Source: Halobacillus litoralis (GTDB lineage: Bacteria; Bacillota; Bacilli; Bacillales; Halobacillaceae). Taken from it: a stretch of DNA of 64,000 nt. Below the pieces are notes generated by a model. That model searched no databases and was not told where the DNA came from. It saw only the letters and a program-made list of their open reading frames with translations. Every line of letters begins with the position of its first letter. Positions within the stretch are counted from its first letter, which is position 1. The position numbers and the translations under genes were made by a program. Below, piece by piece: positions 8,576 to 15,354 of the stretch. The DNA lies in NCBI RefSeq assembly GCF_009856445.1, contig NZ_WMFA01000001.1, forward strand, positions 248,001 through 312,000, given 5' to 3'.

Positions 8576-9055
8576 TTAGATAAACAGGTTAACATTGCCG
8601 TCTTCCGCATCTGCAAGGTAGGCAGCAACGCCTGCGTATTGAATGTCATCAAGCAATTCTTCTTTTTGCAATCCTAGTAGGTCCATCGTCATTGTACATG
8701 CGACCAAGTTGATTTCCTGCTCTTGAGCCATATCAATAAGATCAGGCAACGGCATCGCATTGTGTTTTTTCATGACGTCTTTGATCATCTTAGGACCAAA
8801 TCCTGCAAAGTTCATTTTTGATATGCCCATCTTATCTGCTCCACGCGGCATCATTTTACCAAACATTTTCTCCATGAAGCCTTTCTTTACTTGAATGCTT
8901 TCATCCTTACGTAGAGCATTCAGCCCCCAGAACGTGTGGAAAATCGTAACTTCGTGATCGTAGGCGGCTGCTCCGTTTGCAATGATATAGGCAGCCATTG
9001 CTTTATCATAATCCCCGCTGAATAAAATAATATTCGTCTTTTTTGTTTCAGACAT
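8576..9055 (-). CDS. DsrE/DsrF/DrsH-like sulfur-relay protein (YrkE-like)
   Basis: 159 residues. The protein shows the DsrE-like Rossmann pattern: an N-terminal strand NIILFSGDYDKAMAAYIIA, then a central insertion rich in Met and Lys, and Cys120 in NLVACTMTMDLLG, the conserved sulfur-accepting cysteine. It is expected to shuttle sulfane sulfur with TusA. It is the first enzyme gene after cstR, as yrkE follows yrkD in B. subtilis. The site GGAGGATG precedes the start at 9055. The 61-bp gap to cstR holds a perfect palindrome ATACGCGTAT at 9083-9092 of unknown role. Confidence 0.85.
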   Translation of the reverse strand: MSETKKTNIILFSGDYDKAMAAYIIANGAAAYDHEVTIFHTFWGLNALRKDESIQVKKGFMEKMFGKMMPRGADKMGISKMNFAGFGPKMIKDVMKKHNAMPLPDLIDMAQEQEINLVACTMTMDLLGLQKEELLDDIQYAGVAAYLADAEDGNVNLFI

Positions 9056-9116
9056 GTTTCATCCTCCTAATAGTATATAGTTATACGCGTATGTGTATAT
9101 TATATTGTAAAAAAAT

Positions 9117-9374
9117 TTATCTGCTTTTGACAAGCAACTGAACAGCTTCGTTAATCGAAGCTTCTTTGTTTTCTTGATCGTCGGCATCCTGGATGCACTC
9201 CACAAGGTTGGAGCTTACCACGAGCCCGATCGCACGGTCAATCGCGCTTCTGGAAGCGGAAAGCTGCGTAATGACATCTTTGCAGTCTTTATTTTCTTCC
9301 ATCATTTTTAAAACGCCTCGCAACTGACCTTCTAGACGTTTCACTCTGTTCTTCATTGCGTCATTGTATTCCAT
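9117..9374 (-). CDS. cstR: CstR-type persulfide-sensing repressor (CsoR family)
   Basis: 85 residues from the ATG at 9374, which has GGAGG 8 bp upstream; an ORF running back to 9425 would start inside the promoter and is rejected. The all-helical CsoR fold has cysteines at exactly 31 and 60, as in S. aureus CstR. The His that copper-binding CsoR has four residues before its second Cys is Asn56 here, so copper sensing is unlikely. In CstR, persulfides bridge the two cysteines and release DNA. It heads the operon and probably represses itself through the operator at 9435-9452. Confidence 0.9.
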   Translation of the reverse strand: MEYNDAMKNRVKRLEGQLRGVLKMMEENKDCKDVITQLSASRSAIDRAIGLVVSSNLVECIQDADDQENKEASINEAVQLLVKSR

Positions 9375-9430
9375 CGAATTGACCTCCCTTGTGAAGTTTT
9401 TTTCTGTCGCTGTTGAACAGTACATGACTA

Positions 9431-9459
9431 ATAATATACCCCATTAGGTATAATGTCAA
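9431..9459 (-). promoter_or_regulatory. Sulfur operon promoter with embedded CstR operator
   Basis: On the minus strand a consensus -35 TTGACA (9454-9459) and -10 TATTAT (9431-9436) are 17 bp apart. Between and across them lies the inverted repeat TATACC-6-GGTATA (9435-9452), the CsoR/CstR operator form. On the plus strand the right half-site creates TATAAT at 9449-9454, a possible -10 for the divergent DUF421 gene, so one operator could control both directions. Confidence 0.8.
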
Positions 9460-9527
9460 CACCCCGGCACGTATTTTTTTGGATAAGGGGCTCTATCCCG
9501 TGTAAAGCTAAGTGGGAGGTGAAGAAT

Positions 9528-10241
9528 ATGGAGATGTGGATGGATACACTCAGAGTGATGGGAAGGATATTGACCATCTTGCCCTTACTATTAGGGGTTG
9601 GCCTGTTCATGGGGAAAAGATCGATTGGAGAATTGCCTGTCTTCGATTTTTTAGTTGTGCTTGTTTTAGGTTCTGTTGTCGGGGCAGATATTGCCGATCC
9701 AAAGATTAATCATATACATACGGTTACAGCAATTATTGCCATTGCGCTTTTACAAAAGTTCATTGTATGGCTGAAGCTTTGGAACAGACAAATAGGAAAG
9801 ATGCTGACGTTTGAGCCGACAATTGTAATTTTTGAAGGGGAAATGGTGGAAGAGAACATCTCTCGTATCCATTATTCTCTTGATAACATAACTCACATGC
9901 TCAGAGAACAGAAAGTATTTGCTCTTAGTAGTGTCGAGCTTGGAATCATCGAACCGAATGGACAGCTATCCGTTAAACTAAAAAACGCTAATGAAGCCGT
10001 AACTCGTGCAGATATGGGTTTACCATATAGGGGCGGGGGTTATGATATCCCTTTAATTTTGGATGGTCAACTGCAACCAGACCTTTTAACTCGAACAGGT
10101 CGGGACATGGAGTGGTTACATACGAACCTGGGTACCCATAATGTATCGGATGTCTTTTATGGCGCGCTTACGAGCCAGGGGGAATTCCATTTCACATTAA
10201 AGGGTAAACAGACAGAGCCTTTACCTCCCATAGAACATTGA
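9528..10241 (+). CDS. DUF421 (YetF-like) membrane protein
   Basis: 237 residues from the ATG at 9528, which follows GGGAGGTG; the longer frame from 9453 would begin inside the operator. About three N-terminal helices, including the family segment GELPVFDFLVVLVLGSVVGA, are followed by a cytoplasmic alpha/beta domain with FEPTIVIFEG and a C-terminal FYGALTSQGEF segment. YetF-type proteins are conserved in spore formers and their biochemical role is unsettled. It is divergent from cstR, and its putative -10 lies in the CstR operator, so it may be part of the sulfur response. Confidence 0.8.
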   Translation: MEMWMDTLRVMGRILTILPLLLGVGLFMGKRSIGELPVFDFLVVLVLGSVVGADIADPKINHIHTVTAIIAIALLQKFIVWLKLWNRQIGKMLTFEPTIVIFEGEMVEENISRIHYSLDNITHMLREQKVFALSSVELGIIEPNGQLSVKLKNANEAVTRADMGLPYRGGGYDIPLILDGQLQPDLLTRTGRDMEWLHTNLGTHNVSDVFYGALTSQGEFHFTLKGKQTEPLPPIEH

Positions 10242-10291
10242 TAGACTTTGGGTATGAAGGTTAAACGGAATCCTTGTTAATTAAAATTAAG

Positions 10292-10320
10292 AAAGAGCTG
10301 CTATAATGAGCAGCTCTTTG
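10292..10320. terminator. Bidirectional terminator
   Basis: Perfect 11-bp stem AAAGAGCTGCT / AGCAGCTCTTT with a 6-base loop between convergent genes. Confidence 0.85.
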
Positions 10321-10326
10321 AGATGG

Positions 10327-10710
10327 TTACACGCTTTGATCCATGCATTTTTTCAAACGGTCTTCGATGTCACTTGCCATCTCCTGGATATGATCATCCT
10401 CAACCATTTGAGTAAGAGAGGTAGGTTTAGGCATACCGATTTTCGTTTTGCTTCCATCTTGATAGACAACCATTTTACACGGGAGGAAATAGCCAGCCAT
10501 AATGTTTTCATTTAACACGCGCTGCGCCTCTTTAGGGTTACAGACTTCCAAGACTTTAAATTCTTTTTCAAATTCCAGTCCTTTTTCATGAAGCTTATCT
10601 TTGATGTCAAAGTTCCATAACACGCCAAACTTTGCCTCTTTCAAATTAGCCTCAAGGCTTTCGATCGCTTCATCCATACCTTTGTCCGTTTCTACCGTGT
10701 AGTGAAACAT
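10327..10710 (-). CDS. DUF302 family protein
   Basis: 127 residues from the ATG at 10710, which has AAGGAGG 6-7 bp upstream; a longer frame to 10752 would overlap the operator. It matches the DUF302 pattern: an N-terminal YTVETDKGMDEAIESLE, a central WNFDIKDKL, and the PCKMVVYQDG strand. DUF302 proteins are small cytoplasmic proteins of unknown biochemical role, often found beside sulfur, metal or redox genes. Here a perfect copy of the CstR-type operator lies immediately upstream, which suggests control by the regulator encoded 1 kb away. Two Cys (residues about 57 and 78) could be redox-active; that is speculation. Confidence 0.8.
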   Translation of the reverse strand: MFHYTVETDKGMDEAIESLEANLKEAKFGVLWNFDIKDKLHEKGLEFEKEFKVLEVCNPKEAQRVLNENIMAGYFLPCKMVVYQDGSKTKIGMPKPTSLTQMVEDDHIQEMASDIEDRLKKCMDQSV

Positions 10711-10743
10711 GAAATACCTCCTTGAAAATAAGTTCTTCTTATC

Positions 10744-10761
10744 CATACCCATTAAGGTATG
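10744..10761 (-). promoter_or_regulatory. Second CstR-type operator, upstream of the DUF302 gene
   Basis: Perfect inverted repeat CATACC-6-GGTATG, with the same half-site spacing as the operator at 9435-9452. On the minus strand both contain TAATGGG in the centre. It is 33 bp upstream of the DUF302 start. A clear -35/-10 pair around it is not obvious. Confidence 0.65.
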
Positions 10762-10860
10762 AAAATAATCATCGGATCGTAGTGCTCTTTTCCTTTATGA
10801 GGAAGAGGGGAAAAACAGGTTTTTGAATGTAAAACTACTCGAGCCTCCACAGGTATTCTT

Positions 10861-10889
10861 TTGAATTGTGTATGGAAGTTCCTTATATT
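10861..10889 (+). promoter_or_regulatory. Sigma-A promoter of the HAD phosphatase gene
   Basis: TTGAAT (10861-10866) and TATATT (10884-10889) are separated by exactly 17 bp and lie 34 bp before the ATG. Confidence 0.6.
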
Positions 10890-10923
10890 AAAATGGGTAC
10901 ATTAGAGAGAGGACGTGAATCAC

Positions 10924-11664
10924 ATGACAAAAGACATCAAATTGATTGCTCTGGACTTAGATGGTACCACTGTCAATCATGAAGGCGAAGTATCCGAGGC
11001 AAATAAAGAAGCTATAAAAAAAGCGAAGGAAAAAGGCATCCACGTTGTATTGAGTACAGGAAGATCTTTATCCCGATGCCGTAAAATCGCTGAAGACCTC
11101 GGCCGTTCTTCCTATATCGTTACGATCAATGGTGGAGAGATTTATGATCACGAGTTTAACCTCGTGGAGCAAAATAAGCTCGAACATAAACATGTGGAAC
11201 GTCTATGGGAATTGAAGAAAGAGCATGGCCTCTATTTTTGGTCCTCAACCGTTCAAGGCTTGTACAACAGCCAAAATCCATTCGACCAAGAGGTTGTAGA
11301 TTACGATTGGTTGAAGTTCGGCTTTGATATACAAGATGATGAAGTAAGACAAGTCATTCTCGATGAAGTCAATGCGAATGAAAACCTGGAAGTCACCAAC
11401 TCCAGTCCAACTAACATAGAAATCAATCCTGTAGGTGTAAATAAAGCAGCGGCTCTCATGAAAGTCTGCCAGTGGCTTGATTTAGATATGGATCAGGTGA
11501 TGGCTGTAGGCGACAGCATGAACGATATCGCAATGATTCGCGAAGCAGGTTTCGGCGTCGCGATGGGGAATGCCCAGGAGCCAGTAAAAAAAGAAGCAGA
11601 CTTTGTAACAGCGTCTAATAAAGAAGACGGCGTCGCTTTTGCCATTGAAAAAGTCATAGACTAA
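10924..11664 (+). CDS. HAD superfamily Cof-type phosphatase
   Basis: 246 residues from ATG 10924; an upstream in-frame GTG at 10915 lies too close to the GAGAGG site. HAD motif I is DLDGT (Asp nucleophile near residue 11), motif II is STGR, and motif IV is GDSMNDIAMI. The large cap domain between residues 85 and 190 is the Cof/IIB type. These enzymes dephosphorylate sugar phosphates, FMN or pyridoxal phosphate, and the substrate cannot be told from sequence. It is a single gene with its own promoter and terminator. Confidence 0.88.
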   Translation: MTKDIKLIALDLDGTTVNHEGEVSEANKEAIKKAKEKGIHVVLSTGRSLSRCRKIAEDLGRSSYIVTINGGEIYDHEFNLVEQNKLEHKHVERLWELKKEHGLYFWSSTVQGLYNSQNPFDQEVVDYDWLKFGFDIQDDEVRQVILDEVNANENLEVTNSSPTNIEINPVGVNKAAALMKVCQWLDLDMDQVMAVGDSMNDIAMIREAGFGVAMGNAQEPVKKEADFVTASNKEDGVAFAIEKVID

Positions 11665-11674
11665 TTTTAAAAAG

Positions 11675-11702
11675 AACCAGTCCGAACCGGGCTGGTTTTT
11701 TG
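11675..11702 (+). terminator. Terminator after the HAD gene
   Basis: Stem AACCAGTCCG / CGGGCTGGTT (one T-G pair) with a 3-base loop, followed by TTTTTTG. Confidence 0.88.
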
Positions 11703-11736
11703 CGTCTACTGTTCAACACTCTGCTTTACGTAAATA

Positions 11737-11850
11737 CTGATAAAATCACTGAAGTCACTGATAAAAGTGCAAAACTCACCGATAAAAGCTCCTAAGTCAC
11801 TGATAAAAAGCCGAAACCTACTGATAAGAGTATAAAACCCACCGATAAAA
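11737..11850. repeat. Six-copy tandem repeat with exact 21-bp period
   Basis: The core CYGATAAAA (one copy reads CTGATAAGA) starts at 11737, 11758, 11779, 11800, 11821 and 11842, each exactly 21 bp apart. The 12 bp between cores vary but favour purines, then CAC or TAC before each core. 21 bp is two helical turns, so all cores face the same side of the DNA, and it is also seven codons (T-D-K-S-like heptads on the plus strand, interrupted by TAA). The remainder of the 440-bp gap (11851-12105) holds a cre-like site and the operon leader. Confidence 0.85.
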
Positions 11851-12017
11851 GTTTTGTATTGTAATTGGACTTCCTAACCAACCCTCATTCCTGTCACGAA
11901 AATAAACCCCAGTGATAGTTTTCAACCCCCTACGATATCGTTTATTATCCACTTTTCGCGCCGTAATAAATAGTACCAGTAAGAGAGAGTGTCGAAATCC
12001 TTCTAAATACATAAAAA

Positions 12018-12031
12018 TGTAAGCGTTTTCT
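12018..12031 (+). promoter_or_regulatory. Candidate cre (CcpA) site before the beta-oxidation operon
   Basis: TGTAAGCGTTTTCT matches the cre consensus TGWAANCGNTNWCA at 13 of 14 positions. It is 75 bp before the first gene. Fatty-acid degradation genes of B. subtilis are also under catabolite repression, so glucose repression of this operon is plausible. Confidence 0.55.
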
Positions 12032-12105
12032 GTTTGTGGCAGGAAAGGGAGGAATAAAGAGAGAATTACATCCAATAGAGCGAAGAATGTTCAGGGAGGA
12101 AGATA

Positions 12106-13254
12106 ATGAAGGCATCTTACATAACAGAAGAACATGAAATACTCCGTCAGTCTTTAAGGAAGTTTTTAGAAAAAGAAGCGTACCCCTATTATGATGACTG
12201 GGAAAAGGCAGGAGAAGTTCCCCGGGATTTCTGGAGAAAGCTTGGAGAACAGGGGTATCTATGTCCTTGGCTCGACGAGGAATATGGCGGTTTTGGAGCA
12301 GACTTCGGCTATTCCGTTGTCATCAACGAAGAGATGGAAAAAGTAGGGACGGGATTGATTGGGGTTGGTTTACACAACGATATAGTCGTTCCTTATTTGG
12401 AAGCTTATGGAACAGAAGAACAAAAGAAAAAATGGCTGCCAAAATGTACAACAGGAGAATGTATTACCGCAATCGCGATGACAGAACCGGGAGCAGGATC
12501 GGATCTTGCTTCAATAAAGACGACAGCAATAGAATCTGACCAAGGATTTACAATGAATGGGGAAAAAACGTTCATTACCAATGGAATTCATGCGGATTTG
12601 GTAGTGGTGGTGTGTAAAACGGATCCCCATGCGTCTCCAGCGTATAAGGGAATCAGTCTGATGGTCGTTGAGAGAGACACTTCCGGTTTTTCACGAGGGA
12701 GGAAGCTCGACAAGATCGGCCTGAACAGTCAGGATACTTCAGAATTAATCTTTGAAGATGCGGCCGTTTCCAAGGATAACCTTCTTGGTAAAAAAGGCGA
12801 AGGTTTCTATTATTTAATGAACCAGCTGCAACAGGAGCGCTTGATCGTAGGTATTGGTGCCATTGCAGCATGTGAACGGATGCTTGAGTTGACGGTTGCT
12901 TATGTAAAGGAGCGCAAAGCTTTTGGGAAGTCTATTGCCTCTTTTCAAAATACTCAATTCAAACTAGCTGAACTACAAACGGAAGTTGAGATTGGAAGGA
13001 CATTTCTGGACCGTACAATCGAGGCGCATATGAACGGGGAGGACGTTGTCAAAGAGGTGTCGATGTCCAAGTGGTGGACGACCGACCTGGTGAAAAAGGT
13101 AGCAATGGAATGTATGCACCTTCACGGTGGCTATGGGTATATGGAAGAGTATGAAATTGCGAGAAGGTTCCGTGATGCACCGGTCACTGCGATTTATGCA
13201 GGATCCAATGAAATTATGAAAACAATTATCGCCAAAAAGATGGGCTTAGCATAG
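12106..13254 (+). CDS. Acyl-CoA dehydrogenase
   Basis: 382 residues, normal family length, with the FAD signature AMTEPGAGSDLASI near residue 124 and the C-terminal signature GGYGYMEEYEIARRFRDA. It introduces the 2,3 double bond into acyl-CoA, passing electrons to ETF. The usual C-terminal catalytic Glu is Ala here (IYAGSNEI). Instead Glu244 in QQERL sits where long-chain and isovaleryl-CoA dehydrogenases keep their base, so a long-chain or branched substrate is likely. First gene of a co-directional operon with thiolase and SDR (gaps of 11 and 2 bp). GGGAGGAAG precedes ATG. Confidence 0.9.
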   Translation: MKASYITEEHEILRQSLRKFLEKEAYPYYDDWEKAGEVPRDFWRKLGEQGYLCPWLDEEYGGFGADFGYSVVINEEMEKVGTGLIGVGLHNDIVVPYLEAYGTEEQKKKWLPKCTTGECITAIAMTEPGAGSDLASIKTTAIESDQGFTMNGEKTFITNGIHADLVVVVCKTDPHASPAYKGISLMVVERDTSGFSRGRKLDKIGLNSQDTSELIFEDAAVSKDNLLGKKGEGFYYLMNQLQQERLIVGIGAIAACERMLELTVAYVKERKAFGKSIASFQNTQFKLAELQTEVEIGRTFLDRTIEAHMNGEDVVKEVSMSKWWTTDLVKKVAMECMHLHGGYGYMEEYEIARRFRDAPVTAIYAGSNEIMKTIIAKKMGLA

Positions 13255-13265
13255 GAGGAAAAGAT

Positions 13266-14408
13266 ATGAATGAAGTCGTTATCGTAGAAGCAGTAAGAAC
13301 CCCTGTGGGGAAAAGGAATGGAGGTCTCAGCGAAATCAGGCCGGATATCCTTTTAGCAGATGTACTTAAAGAACTGGTAGAACGAGCTTCTCTCGACCCT
13401 GTAGAGGTGGAAGATGTTATCGCTGGCTGTGTGAGTCAGGTGGGGGAGCAGGCGGGAGATATCGCAAGAATTGCTGCCTTGACTGCTGGATTCCCAATGG
13501 AAGTCCCTGGAGTAACACTCGATCGACAATGCGGATCGAGTCAACAGGCGATCCATTTCGCTTCACAAGCTATTGCGTGTGGGGACATGGATGTCGTCAT
13601 TGCAGGCGGCGTGGAAAGCATGTCACGAGTGCCGATGTTCTCAAACATGCAAGGGACATCTTTTAACGAACGGTTGACGTCAAAGTACGAGATGATTAAT
13701 CAAGGTCATTCAGCAGAAAGAATTGCAGACAAGTGGCAGTTGAGTAAGGAAGAGCTTGATGCTTATGCAGCGGAAAGTCATCGTAGGGCGCTAATGGCCA
13801 TCGATGAAGGCCGGTTTGAAAAAGAAATCATGCCTGTGACCGCAGGTGATTCCAATGTCATCAAAACAGATGAAGGGCCAAGAGCAGGTACGTCAGTTGA
13901 AACCCTCGCCACTCTGAAAACCGTTTTTCAGGAAAACGGAAAAATCACCGCAGGAAATGCGAGTCAAATTAGTGATGGAGCTGCAGCTGTGCTTTTAATG
14001 TCACGGAAGAAAGCAGAAGAACTTGGATTGAAGCCTCGCTTTCGTATTGTCTCGAGAGCTGTCGTTGGTTCCGACCCGACATTAATGCTCACAGGTCCGG
14101 TTCCTGCTACATATAAAGCTTTACAAAAAGCCGGGCTGAGTCTTGAAGATATCGATCTTTTTGAAGTGAATGAAGCCTTTGCCCCTGTGCCTATGTTTTG
14201 GATGAAAGAGACGGGTGTGTCACATGAAAAGCTGAATGTGAATGGTGGAGCCATTGCGCTTGGTCACCCGTTAGGTGCTACAGGAGCCAAGCTTATGACC
14301 ACCCTCGTTCATGAATTAGAAAGGACAGCAGGTAAGTACGGCCTGCTTGCCATCTGTGAAGGACACGGAATGGCGAACGGCACGGTCATTGAAAGGCTGG
14401 AGGGATAG
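13266..14408 (+). CDS. Thiolase (acetyl-CoA acyltransferase)
   Basis: 380 residues. Catalytic Cys89 lies in DRQCGSSQQAI, the His in GGAIALGHPLGATGA, and the second Cys364 in CEGHGMANG. The last motif is usually C-x-G-G-G, so His replaces a Gly here. The enzyme cleaves 3-ketoacyl-CoA in the last step of beta-oxidation, which suits its place between a dehydrogenase and a hydroxyacyl-CoA dehydrogenase-like SDR. The alternative is a biosynthetic acetoacetyl-CoA thiolase, less likely given the neighbours. GGAGG lies 7 bp before ATG. Confidence 0.9.
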   Translation: MNEVVIVEAVRTPVGKRNGGLSEIRPDILLADVLKELVERASLDPVEVEDVIAGCVSQVGEQAGDIARIAALTAGFPMEVPGVTLDRQCGSSQQAIHFASQAIACGDMDVVIAGGVESMSRVPMFSNMQGTSFNERLTSKYEMINQGHSAERIADKWQLSKEELDAYAAESHRRALMAIDEGRFEKEIMPVTAGDSNVIKTDEGPRAGTSVETLATLKTVFQENGKITAGNASQISDGAAAVLLMSRKKAEELGLKPRFRIVSRAVVGSDPTLMLTGPVPATYKALQKAGLSLEDIDLFEVNEAFAPVPMFWMKETGVSHEKLNVNGGAIALGHPLGATGAKLMTTLVHELERTAGKYGLLAICEGHGMANGTVIERLEG

Positions 14409-14410
14409 CG

Positions 14411-15178
14411 ATGGATGCTAAAAATGTGATAGGCATTGTGACAGGCGGGGCATCGGGCCTTGGAGAAGCGACGGTGAGGAAGATTGCAAGAAGTGGCGGG
14501 AAAGTGGTGGTTGCAGACCAAAACACAGACAAAGGCGAGGTACTTGCAGAAGAATTAGGCTCTTCTGTACTCTTTGCCAAAGTGGATGTTACTTCCGCTG
14601 ATGAAATTGAACACATGCTCCAAACGGCTGTCGAAACCTTTGGTCAGGTAAACACCGTCATCAACTGTGCTGGCATCGTAACAGGTGAAAAAGTGGTTGG
14701 AAGGAATGGCCCGCACCGCCTGGAGTCTTTTTCTAAGATCATTGAAGTGAACCTGATTGGTACATTCAATGTCATCCGTCTGGCTGCTGAAAAAATGCAG
14801 CAAAATGAGCCAAATGAATATGGTGAGCGGGGTGTCATCATTAACACAGCATCGATTGCGGCTTATGAAGGTCAAATCGGTCAGGCGGCTTATAGTGCGT
14901 CTAAGGGTGGCGTCGCCGCGATGACGATGCCGCTCTCAAGGGAACTTGCCCGTCATGGCATCCGCGTAATGGCTATTGCACCAGGGTTGTTTGAAACTCC
15001 AATGTTTGAACAGCTCCCTGAAGAAGCGAGGGATACCCTGGGTAAAGCTACACCGTTCCCCTCTCGATTAGGAAAGCCTTATGAGTATGCGAAATTAGCT
15101 TTAAGCATTTTAGATAATCCGATGCTTAATGGGGAGGTGATCCGTCTAGACGGAGCGATTCGGTTACAACCCAAGTAA
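14411..15178 (+). CDS. SDR-family 3-hydroxyacyl-CoA dehydrogenase-like protein
   Basis: 255 residues. The Rossmann motif TGGASGLG is at residues 12-19, NCAG in the middle, and the catalytic Ser plus YSASK follow. Over its length it resembles type II 3-hydroxyacyl-CoA dehydrogenase (HSD17B10), including the long insertion RNGPHRLESFSKIIEVNLIGTFNVIR and the C-terminal MLNGEVIRLDGAIR. It would oxidise 3-hydroxyacyl-CoA to the 3-keto form with NAD, between the dehydrogenase and the thiolase; no enoyl-CoA hydratase is seen in the window. It starts 2 bp after the thiolase stop. Confidence 0.87.
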   Translation: MDAKNVIGIVTGGASGLGEATVRKIARSGGKVVVADQNTDKGEVLAEELGSSVLFAKVDVTSADEIEHMLQTAVETFGQVNTVINCAGIVTGEKVVGRNGPHRLESFSKIIEVNLIGTFNVIRLAAEKMQQNEPNEYGERGVIINTASIAAYEGQIGQAAYSASKGGVAAMTMPLSRELARHGIRVMAIAPGLFETPMFEQLPEEARDTLGKATPFPSRLGKPYEYAKLALSILDNPMLNGEVIRLDGAIRLQPK

Positions 15179-15354
15179 ATGTTACCCAGGCAGGTAAGGT
15201 TCCCGTACTTAGAAGGTGAGGAAAGGACGCTTTAATTTTTACACAGAAAAATCTGGATGAAGCACTCCAATAGTTGATCGTTCAGGAAGCTCATGGTGGA
15301 TCGAGCACGTTGGCAAATAGGATTTTATTAAAAATCAAAAGGAGTCGATGAGGA

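Noticed and set aside
9117-9374. CsoR copper repressor
   Set aside because: The His needed for copper binding is Asn56, the cysteines are at the CstR positions, and the operon is for sulfur.
11737-11850. 21-bp repeat array as a CRISPR or a replication iteron set
   Set aside because: Units are too short and linkers too short for CRISPR, no cas genes are near, and there is no replication gene nearby.
11818-12075. 85-codon minus-strand ORF before the fatty-acid operon
   Set aside because: No ribosome site, it overlaps the operon leader and the 21-bp repeat, and its composition is not protein-like.
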